Source of the DNA: Sphingosinicella sp. BN140058
GTDB lineage: Bacteria; Pseudomonadota; Alphaproteobacteria; Sphingomonadales; Sphingomonadaceae
NCBI RefSeq assembly: GCF_004135585.1
Contig: NZ_CP035501.1
Span: forward strand, 4,411,501-4,475,500
Reading direction: 5' to 3'
Length of the DNA: 64,000 nt
Shown here: in pieces, positions 24,512-33,472 of the stretch
How the letters are laid out: each line of letters begins with the position of its first letter
Position numbering within the stretch: the first letter of the stretch is position 1
Notes under the pieces: model-generated
Told to the model about the DNA's origin: nothing
The model's database searches: none
Seen by the model: only the letters and a program-made list of their open reading frames with translations
Made by a program: the position numbers and the translations under genes

Positions 24512-26581
24512 TCAGAAGCCGATACGGACCGGTCGCTCGGGTTTGGCGCGCGCCTCGGCCCGCAGCAGGGTCGCGATCTCGGTTGCGGAAGCCCCGGGAC
24601 GGTAACGTAGCTGCCGCTTGACCACGGCGAAGTCGCCCGGCGTGAGGCCGCCGATGTCGCACAAGACAGAAGGTGCCGCGAGCCCGAAGAAGCGGCAGAA
24701 GGCTCTTTCTGCTGCCGCCCGCGACATCGGCTTCAAGTCGATCTTGAACACGAATCGCCGGAGCGCCGCCGGATCGAGCCTTTGCGCGAAATTGGTTGCG
24801 GCGATGAACGGCAGCGGGTGCGAATCAAGCCACGTCAGCAATTCGTTGACCTGCGTCACCTCCCACGATTGATGGGCATCCTGTCGGTCGCGAAGCAGCG
24901 AGTCGACTTCGTCGAACAGCAGCACCGACCCGTCCTCACGTGCGGCGGCGAACGCGTCCGCGATGTTCGCTTCGGTGCCGCCGACCCATTTGGACAGCAG
25001 ATCCGATCCGCGCTTGACCGCAAGGGGCCTGTCGAGCCGCTCGGCGATGTGCGCGGCCAGCGCAGTCTTGCCGGTTCCGGGCGGTCCGGTGAGCAGCAGC
25101 GAGAAGTCGGACGGAGCGTCCGCGCTCGAGAGCTGCGCAACCAGTGCCCGGATACCCTGATCGGCTTCGTAGAGATCGAGATCCGGCGCATCCCCCGAGA
25201 CGGACGGCGGCAGGCAGCGGCCGCCGCGAAGACCAAGGAGAAGCGAACGGGCTACGACGTCGGCACCGTCGCCGCCGGCGAGCGCCGCCGAGCGCAGCGC
25301 GACTCGCGCGATCGCCGCCGTTTCCGGTTCGCGTGCGACGAGCGTGTCGAGGGACTCGGCGCGGACGCCTTCGGTCGCGGCGATGCGCGTGACGATCCGC
25401 GCCCGCGCGCGCGGGCCGGGATAGTCCATCCGGAGCACGTAGCTCATGCGGCGCAGATGGGCCGGATCGACTTCGCAGATCGCGTTGGACGTCCACAGGA
25501 TCGGCACGAGGTTGGTTTCCAACAGCCGATTGACGAAGACTTTCGAGCCGAGCTTCTGGCTGGATGCCACACCGTCGGCGAACAGATCCTCCATTTCGTC
25601 GAACAGGATCAGGCTCCGGCCGCGCCGGGCGAGCAGCCGTTGCGCCCGGGTGAGCGCGTGCACGCGGTAGCGCCGGTTGGGCTCGTCGCCGTCCGAATCG
25701 CTTTCTCCAACGGCGTGGAGGCCCAAGCCCGCAGCTGCCGCCAGTGTGCGCGCGAACTCCGTCTTGCCGGTTCCCGGCGGGCCGTGGATCAGCACGTTCA
25801 CGCCGGATGCGCCTTGCGCGACCGCACCGCGGAGGAGGCGGACGAGGAAATCGAGATCGTTCGCATGTTCGGCGAAGTCGTCCGGTATCAGCGTCGCCGG
25901 CTGGCGGGCTCCGGCGAGCACCGCAATCAGCCGTTCCTCGTCCCGGCAACCGTCGTCGAGGATGTCTGCAAGACGCCAGTCGAGCGTGAGATCGACGCCG
26001 CCCGAGTAGGAATCGGCAGAGGTCTCGATCAGTCCCAGCTTGACCAGCGGAGATCGACGTACCCGCAGCGCTGCCCCGGCCGGCTCGGCGCCGGCGAGCA
26101 GCGCGGCCAGCGCGGGAACATCCTCGCCTGCGCAGGCCAGACGATCCCGCAGCACGGCGACATGCGGCAGCCGATCCAGGGCGGTTGCGACGCCGAGCAG
26201 CGCGCGATCGAAGCCGTCGAGATCGAGCAGATCGGCGACGGCGGCAACGGCCGCAGCCAAGAGATCCTCCTCTTCGTCCCCGACGATCTCATCGGCGAGC
26301 CGGGGAAGGCTGTCCCAGTCCAGGCTGTCGCTCTTGTCCTTCTTCTTCTTGGGATCGCGCCAGACGCGGTCAGGCCACAGCCAATCACGCTGATCGGCGG
26401 CCCAGTCGAGTGTCGCCGCCGCGGCCTTGCCGCCGCGGCTCTTGGTAGCGCGCAGCAGGCAAAGAATGCGCTGCGCCAAAAGTTTTTCGCCCATGGTCAT
26501 CCATCGCGGCGGGCAGGCGCGCACGACCATGCGCGCGGCCGCAACCGCTTCCCAGAAAGGTTTAATTCCTTGATATGCCAT
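24512..26581 (-). CDS. Double AAA+ ATPase of unknown function
   Basis: A 689-residue soluble protein. The N-terminal 230 residues have no family I recognise and include a lysine run (DPKKKKDK) and an acidic helix. Two complete AAA+ modules follow: Walker A GPPGTGKT at about 267-274 with Walker B LILFDE at about 324-329, and a second GPPGTGKT at about 499-506 with VLLFDE at about 553-558. The first has a degenerate insertion rich in Ser, Asp and Gly (SDSDGDEPNRRY). The second resembles the CDC48/FtsH-type core (GGTEANIADAFAAAREDGSVLLFDEVDSLL). It would remodel or unfold a partner; the neighbour downstream, a Cys/Gly-tailed membrane protein, is the obvious candidate by position. Confidence 0.85.
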   Translation of the reverse strand: MAYQGIKPFWEAVAAARMVVRACPPRWMTMGEKLLAQRILCLLRATKSRGGKAAAATLDWAADQRDWLWPDRVWRDPKKKKDKSDSLDWDSLPRLADEIVGDEEEDLLAAAVAAVADLLDLDGFDRALLGVATALDRLPHVAVLRDRLACAGEDVPALAALLAGAEPAGAALRVRRSPLVKLGLIETSADSYSGGVDLTLDWRLADILDDGCRDEERLIAVLAGARQPATLIPDDFAEHANDLDFLVRLLRGAVAQGASGVNVLIHGPPGTGKTEFARTLAAAAGLGLHAVGESDSDGDEPNRRYRVHALTRAQRLLARRGRSLILFDEMEDLFADGVASSQKLGSKVFVNRLLETNLVPILWTSNAICEVDPAHLRRMSYVLRMDYPGPRARARIVTRIAATEGVRAESLDTLVAREPETAAIARVALRSAALAGGDGADVVARSLLLGLRGGRCLPPSVSGDAPDLDLYEADQGIRALVAQLSSADAPSDFSLLLTGPPGTGKTALAAHIAERLDRPLAVKRGSDLLSKWVGGTEANIADAFAAAREDGSVLLFDEVDSLLRDRQDAHQSWEVTQVNELLTWLDSHPLPFIAATNFAQRLDPAALRRFVFKIDLKPMSRAAAERAFCRFFGLAAPSVLCDIGGLTPGDFAVVKRQLRYRPGASATEIATLLRAEARAKPERPVRIGF

Positions 26582-26858
26582 TCGCCGGGTCCACGCCCGG
26601 CCGGCGCGTTAGCGCTGGGGCGGAATCCGAACGGAGGCGGAGACAAGATTTCCATTGTCCATGCGATTCAGCATCGCGCGCTCCATCTGACCAGCTGCGG
26701 CAGGATTGTCGCAGGGCGGTGGCAATTAGTCGTACCCGTAACGATTGTCAACCGGGTCGGTCAGCGCAGCGGATTCCGATCGCCCGCCGCGGCAAGGCGG
26801 CTGCCGACGACCCAGGAAGATGACAGGAACAAGAAGGGGTGCCCACCACCCGCGGGAA

Positions 26859-26942
26859 TTACCCGTTGCGGGTAGCCCAATCTTCGAAGATCGCGCTCAA
26901 CACCATGATGAGCGAAAGCAAGGTAACCACGGCAGCAAACAT
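26859..26942 (-). CDS. Membrane microprotein, 27 residues
   Basis: A very short frame, starting MFAAVVTLLSLIMVLSAIFE, that encodes one hydrophobic helix and a short polar end with Asp-Trp and Arg-Asn-Gly. A strong ribosome-binding site (GGGGGA) lies 5 bases before the ATG. It stands alone in a 507-bp gap between the AAA+ gene and the DUF3297 gene. The combination of Shine-Dalgarno, hydrophobic helix and isolation supports a real single-span protein. No family assigned. Confidence 0.55.
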   Translation of the reverse strand: MFAAVVTLLSLIMVLSAIFEDWATRNG

Positions 26943-27088
26943 CGAATTCCCCCAAATTCACGCAAACCGGCACAGCCCATCATTTCGCCGCGCCACCCGA
27001 TCGCGGGGCGTGGCTGTGCCGAGAAAGCTTCAACAAATCCATGACAGTCTGACGGCACAGCAGGTGCGGACCCGCACCCGCGGTCGGA

Positions 27089-27382
27089 TCAGTCTTGTTC
27101 GCCTGCGCCCGGCTCTTCGTCCGTAGTCTCTTCGCCGCCGCCTTGCGCATCCTGGAAGAAGGGTTCGACCTCGCCCTTGAGCTTCACCGTCATCGGCTGG
27201 CCGAAGCGGTCGAGGCTCCGGCCAGCGGCGACCCGGATCCAGCCTTCGGAAACGCTATATTCCTCGACGTCCGTGCGCTCCTTGCCCTTGAAGCGGATGC
27301 CGACGCCGCGCCGAAGCAGGGTGGCGTCGAAAAACGGGCTCTTCGGATTGAGCGAGAGCCGGTCCGGAGGCGTGTCAGCCAT
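27089..27382 (-). CDS. DUF3297 family protein
   Basis: A 97-residue protein that matches DUF3297 along its length (DTPPDRLSLNPKSPFFDATL, RGVGIRFKGKERTDVEEYSVSEGWIRVAAG, DRFGQPMTVKLKGEVEPFF), followed by an acidic Glu/Asp/Gly tail. The family is common in alpha- and gammaproteobacteria and uncharacterised. The ATG at 27382 (MADTPPD) fits the family start; an ATG three codons earlier overlaps the upstream stop. It lies 5 bp after the DUF885 gene and is probably translated from the same mRNA. Confidence 0.88.
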   Translation of the reverse strand: MADTPPDRLSLNPKSPFFDATLLRRGVGIRFKGKERTDVEEYSVSEGWIRVAAGRSLDRFGQPMTVKLKGEVEPFFQDAQGGGEETTDEEPGAGEQD

Positions 27383-27387
27383 GATGT

Positions 27388-29241
27388 TCAACCTTCTTGC
27401 TTCTTGGCGGCGATGTAGGCCGCAACCTGTTGATCGAGGATGTCGAGCGGCAGCGCCCCGTTTTCGAGCACGGCCGCGTGGAAGTCGCGTACGTCGAACT
27501 TCGGGCCGAGTTCACGCTCGGCGCGCTGGCGCAGCTCGACGATCTTCAGCTGTCCGATCTTGTAGCTCGTCGCCTGCCCCGGCCAGTTGAAGTAACGCTC
27601 CACCTCCTTGACGATATCGCGCTCGGAGAGAAGCGAATTTTCCTGGAAATAGCGGATCGCCTGCTCCCGGGTCCATCTTTTGGAGTGGATCCCGGTGTCG
27701 GTGACGAGCCGCACCGCCCGCCACAATTCCAAGGATAGGTGACCGAATTCGGAATAGGGATCCTGATAGAAGCCCATCTCGCGGCCGAGGCGTTCGGCAT
27801 AGAGGCCCCAGCCTTCGACATAGGCGCCATAGAAGCCGAAGCGCCGGAACTTGGGTATGCCGGTCAGTTCCTGCTGCAGGGCGATCTGGAAATGATGGCC
27901 GGGCGCTCCTTCATGATAGGATATGCTCTCGATCTGCGGCTTGAGCACCTGGTTCATGTCGGCAAGGTTGACGTAGTAGATGCCGGGCCGGGATCCGTCG
28001 GGGGTGGGCGGATTGTAGAAGGCGACCGAGGCCGTTTCCTGGCGCCAGGTTTCGACCGCGCGCACCTCGAGCGGCGCCTTCGGTAGGCGGCGGAAAAGGG
28101 TCGGCGCCTTCGCCATCACCTGCGCGATCAGCCCTTTCGCGTTGGCGAGATACGCCTGCCGGCCAGCCTCGGTGTTCGGATATTTGAACTCGCTGCCGTT
28201 CTTGATGTGCTGGAAGAAGGCCTTGAGATCGCCCTTGAAGCCGACCCGGTCCTTGATTGCCGACATTTCCTTGTGGATGCGGGCGACCTCCGACAGGCCG
28301 ATCTGATGTATTCGGTCGGCGGAGAGATCGGTGGTGGTCGAGGCACGCAGGCGCGCCGTGTAGTAATCGGCGCCCTCGGGCAGACTCCATGCACCCTGAT
28401 TGCCCGTGGCCTTCGGCTCGATCGCGTCCAGCGTCTTCAGCATCGTGTCGATGCCGCGGCGGAATGGGCCTGAAAGCGCCGCATTCGCTTCTGCGATCAG
28501 CCGGGTCTTGGTCTCGGCAGGCGCATCCAGCGCCGCGACCTTCTTGCGGAAATCGGCGAGCAGAGTGCTGTCGGCGCCTTGATCGAAAGGCGCGCCGGTG
28601 ATGACGCGCTTGGCGTCTGCGCGCACCGGCGCGAAATTAAACTTGGGCGGGACGATGCCCTTCTCCGCCTGGCGCAGCGCACGATCAGAGATTTCGCGCA
28701 TCACCCGTTCGCTGTCGCGCAGACGCGCAACATAGGCGTCGGCATCGGCGACGGTGTCGATGCGATGCTGATTGATCAGGAAGACCGGGATGTCGCCCGC
28801 GGGGCTGCCGTTGGTCGAAAAGGGGAAGCCGTAGTCGCGCCACTTATATTGCTCGCGGCCCTGGACCACCGAATATTCGAACAGGCGGTAGCTGAGCTGA
28901 GCGGCCGGGCTGAGCCGAGCGGGATCGAATTTCGCCTTCATCTCGGCAAGCTTGGCCTCGGCCAGTGCACGCTGCCGCTCCGCTTCGGCATCGGTATAGT
29001 CGTCGAGCCTGTCATAACCGGTCTTGATACCGAGACCGGTAAGCGTTTCGGGCGAACGCGCCGCTGCCTCGTCGAACGCCGCGTCCAGGAACGCAAGCAG
29101 CCGGGCATCCTCCGCTTGCGTGCCCGCACGATCCGGCTTCACCGCGCTTGCCGGGCCAGCGCCGGCGGCGGGCGGGGCCTGCGGCGCGGCGGTCGCGGTG
29201 CCGGCAAGGAGCAGAGCGAGCAGAGGCAGAATGCGCGGCAT
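27388..29241 (-). CDS. DUF885 family secreted metallopeptidase-like protein
   Basis: A 617-residue exported protein with a signal peptide (LLALLLAGTATAAP) and the DUF885 domain, which belongs to zinc-dependent carboxypeptidase-like folds. The putative metal site is HEGAPGHHFQ with H443, E444 and H449, followed by YVEGWGLYAERLG, both hallmark segments. Many sphingomonads carry several copies. It probably acts on peptides in the periplasm or outside. The ATG at 29241 gives the signal peptide at the N-terminus, whereas longer starts do not. Transcribed with the DUF3297 gene; a divergent oxidoreductase lies upstream. Confidence 0.9.
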   Translation of the reverse strand: MPRILPLLALLLAGTATAAPQAPPAAGAGPASAVKPDRAGTQAEDARLLAFLDAAFDEAAARSPETLTGLGIKTGYDRLDDYTDAEAERQRALAEAKLAEMKAKFDPARLSPAAQLSYRLFEYSVVQGREQYKWRDYGFPFSTNGSPAGDIPVFLINQHRIDTVADADAYVARLRDSERVMREISDRALRQAEKGIVPPKFNFAPVRADAKRVITGAPFDQGADSTLLADFRKKVAALDAPAETKTRLIAEANAALSGPFRRGIDTMLKTLDAIEPKATGNQGAWSLPEGADYYTARLRASTTTDLSADRIHQIGLSEVARIHKEMSAIKDRVGFKGDLKAFFQHIKNGSEFKYPNTEAGRQAYLANAKGLIAQVMAKAPTLFRRLPKAPLEVRAVETWRQETASVAFYNPPTPDGSRPGIYYVNLADMNQVLKPQIESISYHEGAPGHHFQIALQQELTGIPKFRRFGFYGAYVEGWGLYAERLGREMGFYQDPYSEFGHLSLELWRAVRLVTDTGIHSKRWTREQAIRYFQENSLLSERDIVKEVERYFNWPGQATSYKIGQLKIVELRQRAERELGPKFDVRDFHAAVLENGALPLDILDQQVAAYIAAKKQEG

Positions 29242-29449
29242 GGCGTCCCTTTCGAAAGCGTCGGCGTCCTCTAGAACGTGATGGGCCGAGGGGAAAGCGG
29301 TTCGCGTTTGGCCGGTGACCGGCTTACGCTGCCGATCCCGACACGGTCGAAGGACCACTTCCTAAGTGCGTGCAGCGGGATAAGCTAGCGAGCGCCGGCA
29401 GAGAGTGCGTCGGTGGCCATGTTCGGCGACGGCAACGTGGAGGGAAAAC

Positions 29450-30676
29450 ATGCTCGGCAATGTTATGACCCGGCGGGGAATGCTGCAGGTCGGCGGCAGT
29501 GCGGCGGCTGCCGCTCTGGCGCTTGCGGCAAAGCCTGGAGCGGCCCTGATCCAAAGCGGCGGTGCGGTGCGCGCGACGGGACGGCCACTGCCCGATGGCG
29601 TCGCACTGCCGCAGACGCCTGCGGGGCGGAAGCGGGCGGACAGCGTCGGCTTCGCCATCGTCGGCCTGGGCGGCTATGCCCTCAACCAGATGCTGCCGCG
29701 TTTCGCACATGCGGAGCGCGCCCACGTCGCGGCGCTCGTCTCCGGCAATCCCGAGAAGTTGCGCCGCGTCGGCGATGCGTATGGCGTGCCGCAGGCTGCG
29801 CGCTACAGCTATGAGACATTCGCGAGGATCGCGTCGGACGATCGCATCGACGCCGTCTACGTCGTGCTGCCGAGCGGCCTGCATGCGGAGTGGACCATTC
29901 GCGCCTTCGATGCCGGCAAGCACGTCCTCTGCGAGAAGCCGATGGCGCTCTCCAGCGCCGACTGCGCGCGCATGATCGCGGCCGGGCGCCGGGCCGGGCG
30001 CAAGCTGATGATCGCCTATCGCTCGCATTTCGAGCCGCACAACCGGGAGGCGATGGCGCTGATGGCCCGGAACGCCGTCGGCCGGCTCCGGCTGGTGCGC
30101 GCAGAGCAATCCTATCGGATGGGGCCGACGCGGCCGAGCGAGAATTGGCGGGTCAGCCGCGCGCTCGCCGGCGGCGGACCGCTCGAGGATTACGGGATCT
30201 ACGGGCTGCAGGCGGCGCTGTATCTGAGCGGGGAAATGCCCGAGAGCATCAGCGCCACGGCCTTCAGACCGGCCGGCGACCCGCGCTTTGCAGAAATCTT
30301 CGCCCATGTCGCGTCGCAATGGCGGTTTCCGTCCGGCGCTGTGGCCCAGCTCGTCACCTCCTACGATTCGGCAGGAACCAACCTCGTCCACGCGCGCGGG
30401 ACCGACGGCGCTCTGATCATGGACCCGGCGACCGGCTATGCCGGCCAGAAGATGCGCCTCGAAGGCCGCGACGCCCGCACCATCAGCCCAGGCGACCCCG
30501 ACGTCCAGTTCGCCGGCCAGCTCGACCATTTCGCCGACGCGATCCGCGACGGCACACCGATCAGGACGCCCGGCGAGATGGGCCTTCGAGACCTGCGTCT
30601 GATCGAGGCAATTTATGCGTCGGCGGCTTCGGGAGCGACGGTACGGCTCGCGCCGGACGGCACGATGCGCGCCTGA
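29450..30676 (+). CDS. GFO/IDH/MocA family oxidoreductase with Tat signal
   Basis: A 408-residue exported oxidoreductase resembling glucose-fructose oxidoreductase. The N-terminus carries a twin-arginine-type signal (TRRGMLQVGGSAAAAALALA). The Rossmann motif GLGGYALNQ, the ASDDRIDAVYVVLPSGLHAE segment and the signature CEKPMA lie in order, with the catalytic region RVSRALAGGGPLEDYGIYGLQ. Such enzymes are folded with NADP in the cytoplasm and exported. GGAGGGA precedes the ATG at 29450; an ATG five codons on is possible. Substrate sugar unknown. It stands alone, divergent from the DUF885 gene. Confidence 0.9.
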   Translation: MLGNVMTRRGMLQVGGSAAAAALALAAKPGAALIQSGGAVRATGRPLPDGVALPQTPAGRKRADSVGFAIVGLGGYALNQMLPRFAHAERAHVAALVSGNPEKLRRVGDAYGVPQAARYSYETFARIASDDRIDAVYVVLPSGLHAEWTIRAFDAGKHVLCEKPMALSSADCARMIAAGRRAGRKLMIAYRSHFEPHNREAMALMARNAVGRLRLVRAEQSYRMGPTRPSENWRVSRALAGGGPLEDYGIYGLQAALYLSGEMPESISATAFRPAGDPRFAEIFAHVASQWRFPSGAVAQLVTSYDSAGTNLVHARGTDGALIMDPATGYAGQKMRLEGRDARTISPGDPDVQFAGQLDHFADAIRDGTPIRTPGEMGLRDLRLIEAIYASAASGATVRLAPDGTMRA

Positions 30677-30802
30677 CTCGCGTCCACCAGCGTCTGAGCG
30701 GCCGATGCGCTCGTAGCGCCGGAGCGGCGTCGGGATCGGGCGCAGCGGAGCGTCTTGACGGTGTTGCCAGCGGACGGTGTCGCGGGCGTCTATTTTCCGG
30801 GG

Positions 30803-30925
30803 TCAGGTCGTCAGCCAGAGCAGGAAGGTTCCCAAGAAGGCCGCCAGGATCAGGAAACATCCGAGGCCGATCCGCTTCGCGATTCGATGGTCCACGGGTG
30901 AATAGAAATCAGACCAGTCAATCAT
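30803..30925 (-). CDS. Membrane microprotein, 40 residues
   Basis: A short frame beginning MIDWSDFYSPVDHRIAKRIG and ending in one strong membrane helix (GCFLILAAFLGTFLLWL). The acidic/aromatic N-terminus followed by basic residues and a helix is a common pattern of small inner-membrane proteins. The ribosome-binding site is weak and a GTG two codons upstream is possible; the open frame continues further but loses this character. It lies alone in a gap of about 500 bp after the oxidoreductase gene, in which I see nothing else. Confidence 0.5.
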   Translation of the reverse strand: MIDWSDFYSPVDHRIAKRIGLGCFLILAAFLGTFLLWLTT

Positions 30926-31183
30926 AAACACAGATACTCTAATGACTTGCCGCCATGGATGAAGACTCAATCCAAGATACGTGCGGCAAGCCCCTCTACA
31001 GCGTACGCCAAATGCGCGCGCAAGCCCTTCGACCATGCTGCCGATGCGGTGTGCCAAAGCTGGTCATGCCCGCCGGCTCGGCGGGCTCCGGTGCCGGTGC
31101 CGGCGGACCGGCTTCGCTCTGGCCGAGGGGAGAGGAAGACCTTAAGCGGGCGGCGTCCGGGGAAGATTGTCGGTGAGGGAATG

Positions 31184-31675
31184 ATGGTTGGAGCGAAGCG
31201 GTGGGTGGTGCGCGTGGCGGCTGCGGGATTGGGCGTCCTCGTCGCGATCCTGATCGGCAGCACTCCGGCAGAGATCGGTTTCGCGAAGCCGAGGGGCGGT
31301 CCCTCCGGTTCGGCGGTCGACAGCGACGCTCCGGCCGGCATGTCGGCTGCGCGCGACTGGCTCGGGACCTATGAAGGGCGCTTCGAAGGGGCGAAGGGCA
31401 CGATCGAGATTTCCGCAGCCGAGGGCGACAGGATCGCCGTCAATCTCGTTATCGGAGCGCCCGGTTGTTCGGGGTCTCTCACCCTCGATGCGCCGGCGCC
31501 GACCTCGGACCGGCTGGTGCTGACCACAGCGGACGAGTTTACAGAGGATGTCTGCACGATCACGCTCGTTCGCCACGGCCGCGTCATCGAAACTCTCGAG
31601 GACCGCTGCCTCGCGTCGCATGGGATGCAGTGTACCTTCACCGGACGCGCGAAGAGAAAGACGGCGGGCGCATGA
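31184..31675 (+). CDS. Hypothetical exported protein, 163 residues
   Basis: A predicted secreted protein. The hydrophobic N-terminal segment (VVRVAAAGLGVLVAILIGSTPAE) acts as signal peptide or anchor. The mature part, from about residue 58 (DWLGTYEGRFEGAKGTIEISAAEG), looks like a small beta-barrel with cysteines in a GCSGSLTL, EDVCTITL, EDRCLASHGMQCTF pattern that could form two disulphides. This is the general look of periplasmic lysozyme-inhibitor-like proteins, but I do not claim the family. GGTGAGGGA precedes two possible ATGs, 31181 and 31184. It stands alone on the plus strand. Confidence 0.65.
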   Translation: MVGAKRWVVRVAAAGLGVLVAILIGSTPAEIGFAKPRGGPSGSAVDSDAPAGMSAARDWLGTYEGRFEGAKGTIEISAAEGDRIAVNLVIGAPGCSGSLTLDAPAPTSDRLVLTTADEFTEDVCTITLVRHGRVIETLEDRCLASHGMQCTFTGRAKRKTAGA

Positions 31676-31890
31676 GGATTCCGGCTCACGGCCGGTCGTC
31701 ATGGTCGCTTCCGGCGCGAGATGCTCGCGGGATCAGTAGCGCTCGGTCTGCGCGCCCCTACGCGCGCCGTCGCGGCACCCGCGCCACAAGGACGCGCAGG
31801 GAGTGAACAAGCGCGCCACGGCGCACCTATGAGGACGTCGTGTTTCCAGCGTTGCGGTTCCGCTTCTGCGATGTCCGGCGGACATGCTAC

Positions 31891-32310
31891 ATGCCTGCTG
31901 TGAAACGGACAGATTTCGCCGCCGGCGCGGGATGGCTCGGCTTCGTCCACGGGGCGGCCGTGACCCTGGCTCTGCTCTCTGGGGTCGATGGGCCGGAGGT
32001 TCTGCTTGCGACCTTGCTGCTAGCTCCCTGGCTCGTCGGCCCGGTGGCTCTGGCGGCATGTGGCGCGATACTGACGCGATCAAAGAGGCGTGCGGGAGCC
32101 TTCCTTGCTCTGGAAGCCGGGTTTGCCGCGTCGACCCTTTCCCTCTTCGTGTATCTGAAATGGATCGCGCCGGACGCTCAGAACGGATTTTGGCTGCTCT
32201 CCTTCCCGGTCGTGCAATATGGCGCGCTGCTGGTGCTCGGCGCGCTGGCCGAAACGATTGGCGGCTTTGCGCGCCAGTCCCCGGCGAACGGCGATCCGGA
32301 CCAGCGCTGA
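31891..32310 (+). CDS. Hypothetical four-helix membrane protein
   Basis: A 139-residue protein with about four membrane helices (WLGFVHGAAVTLALLSG, LLATLLLAPWLVGPVALAACG, AFLALEAGFAASTLSLFVYL, FPVVQYGALLVLGALAET) and short charged loops. No family recognised. The ATG at 31891 gives a short basic N-terminus; an ATG at 31840 is in frame but adds Cys/Arg-rich sequence. The ribosome-binding site is poor, so the start is uncertain. The 215 bp between it and the preceding gene show no gene. Confidence 0.55.
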   Translation: MPAVKRTDFAAGAGWLGFVHGAAVTLALLSGVDGPEVLLATLLLAPWLVGPVALAACGAILTRSKRRAGAFLALEAGFAASTLSLFVYLKWIAPDAQNGFWLLSFPVVQYGALLVLGALAETIGGFARQSPANGDPDQR

Positions 32311-32501
32311 CGTCGCGTTCCGCTCCCACACGGCCGGGCGGCAGGGCCTTGTGAGGGAAGGCTTCGGCCGGTGCACGGCCGACACCGTGGCGGCCGTCGA
32401 ACCGCGGTAACGCTCTGTTTTCCTTTGCCGACTAGCTCCAGCGTAGAGGTGCCAGAAGGCATTCGTCACGATCGGCTCCACCGGCGCCAGAGGGGGTTAC
32501 C

Positions 32502-32810
32502 TTGTTCAAGTCCGTTCACGCGCTTTCGGGCGCGCTCATCCTGCTGTCGTCTGCTGCCGCGTCCGCACAGACCGTGCCGCCAGCACCCGAGACCGCGATC
32601 CGTTTGAGCGGTGCGGTCGACGACAAGGGCACCACCGGAACCGCGGGCGTGGTCGCCTCGATCGCCTTCGTGCCGGTCGCGGGCTTCTTCGTCACCGGCA
32701 CCAGCGCGCAGATCCCGACCGGTGCGCCGGTCAAGGCCTTCCTCGACGAGGATGTGAGCGTCGCCGGTGCGCTGGCGGCCCAGCCGCTGCAGGTTTCCGC
32801 CGGCATCTGA
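32502..32810 (+). CDS. Hypothetical exported protein, 102 residues
   Basis: Starts at TTG with a good ribosome-binding site (GAGGGGG) and begins with a clear signal peptide (MFKSVHALSGALILLSSAAA, cleaved after ASAQ or so). The mature part is about 78 residues, rich in Ala, Gly, Val and Thr, with AFVPVAGFFVTGTSAQIPTGAPVKAFLDEDV. That pattern is seen in uncharacterised sphingomonad periplasmic proteins. Function unknown. Confidence 0.65.
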   Translation: MFKSVHALSGALILLSSAAASAQTVPPAPETAIRLSGAVDDKGTTGTAGVVASIAFVPVAGFFVTGTSAQIPTGAPVKAFLDEDVSVAGALAAQPLQVSAGI

Positions 32811-33084
32811 CCGGGACGGCGCACCGTGCAGACGACATGGCGCGCCGACACCTGCCAGATCGATAGTCCCTTGCACGGGCAGGCCCGCATCGGGGCAAGG
32901 GACCATTCGCGGGCTGGCGCGGATCGTGGTTACCCGGTTGCCCCCCGAAGCACTGGGTTTCGCACGAGCATTGCGATTGCGCGCGCGGCGGGGCAGAAGC
33001 GCGGCGAATGACCGGCCCCGCCAGGAGCCCGGGCACGCGCCCGGAGCTCGTCGCGGCGGAGGGACCCTTGGCCAGGAACATCGA

Positions 33085-33405
33085 ATGCCCGTTTCCGTCC
33101 AGATCAAGTGCATCCAGACCTTCCGCCGCGCCCATCCGTGCCGGCGGATCAGCGATATCGGCGGGTTCACCGACCGCCGCTGGAAGATCAGCGTCGAGGA
33201 CGCGATCGATCATGTCGAGGGCGGCGCCTGGGAATTCTACGTGCTCGTCGGCGAGACACGGCACAAGGTCGTCGTGGCCTCCCGCGACGGCCGCAAATAT
33301 CTGAAGGCCGAGTGCGACGACGAAGCGCCCGATACCTTGCTTTCCCTTCCGAAATGTCCGGAAGCGGATGTCTGGGGTCTCGGCGGGAGCCTCGGCGCGG
33401 AATAG
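33085..33405 (+). CDS. DUF3892-like protein
   Basis: A 106-residue soluble protein. The pattern ISDIGGFTDRRWKISVEDAIDHVEGGAWEFYV followed by KYLKAECDDEAPDTLLSLPKC fits the small DUF3892 family, which has no known role. An AGGA lies 8 bases before the chosen ATG. The 270 bp upstream show no other gene. The next gene on the other strand is a potassium channel, convergent at 68 bp. Confidence 0.65.
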   Translation: MPVSVQIKCIQTFRRAHPCRRISDIGGFTDRRWKISVEDAIDHVEGGAWEFYVLVGETRHKVVVASRDGRKYLKAECDDEAPDTLLSLPKCPEADVWGLGGSLGAE

Positions 33406-33472
33406 GCCGCTGTCCCGTCCGCTGCGACCGTTGCCCCAAGCACGCGCGTGAGATCCGGCGTGCACCGGTCGA

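Noticed and set aside
24782..26875. A 697-codon plus-strand open frame opposite the AAA+ ATPase
   Set aside because: Antisense shadow; the minus strand has two perfect Walker A and B sets.
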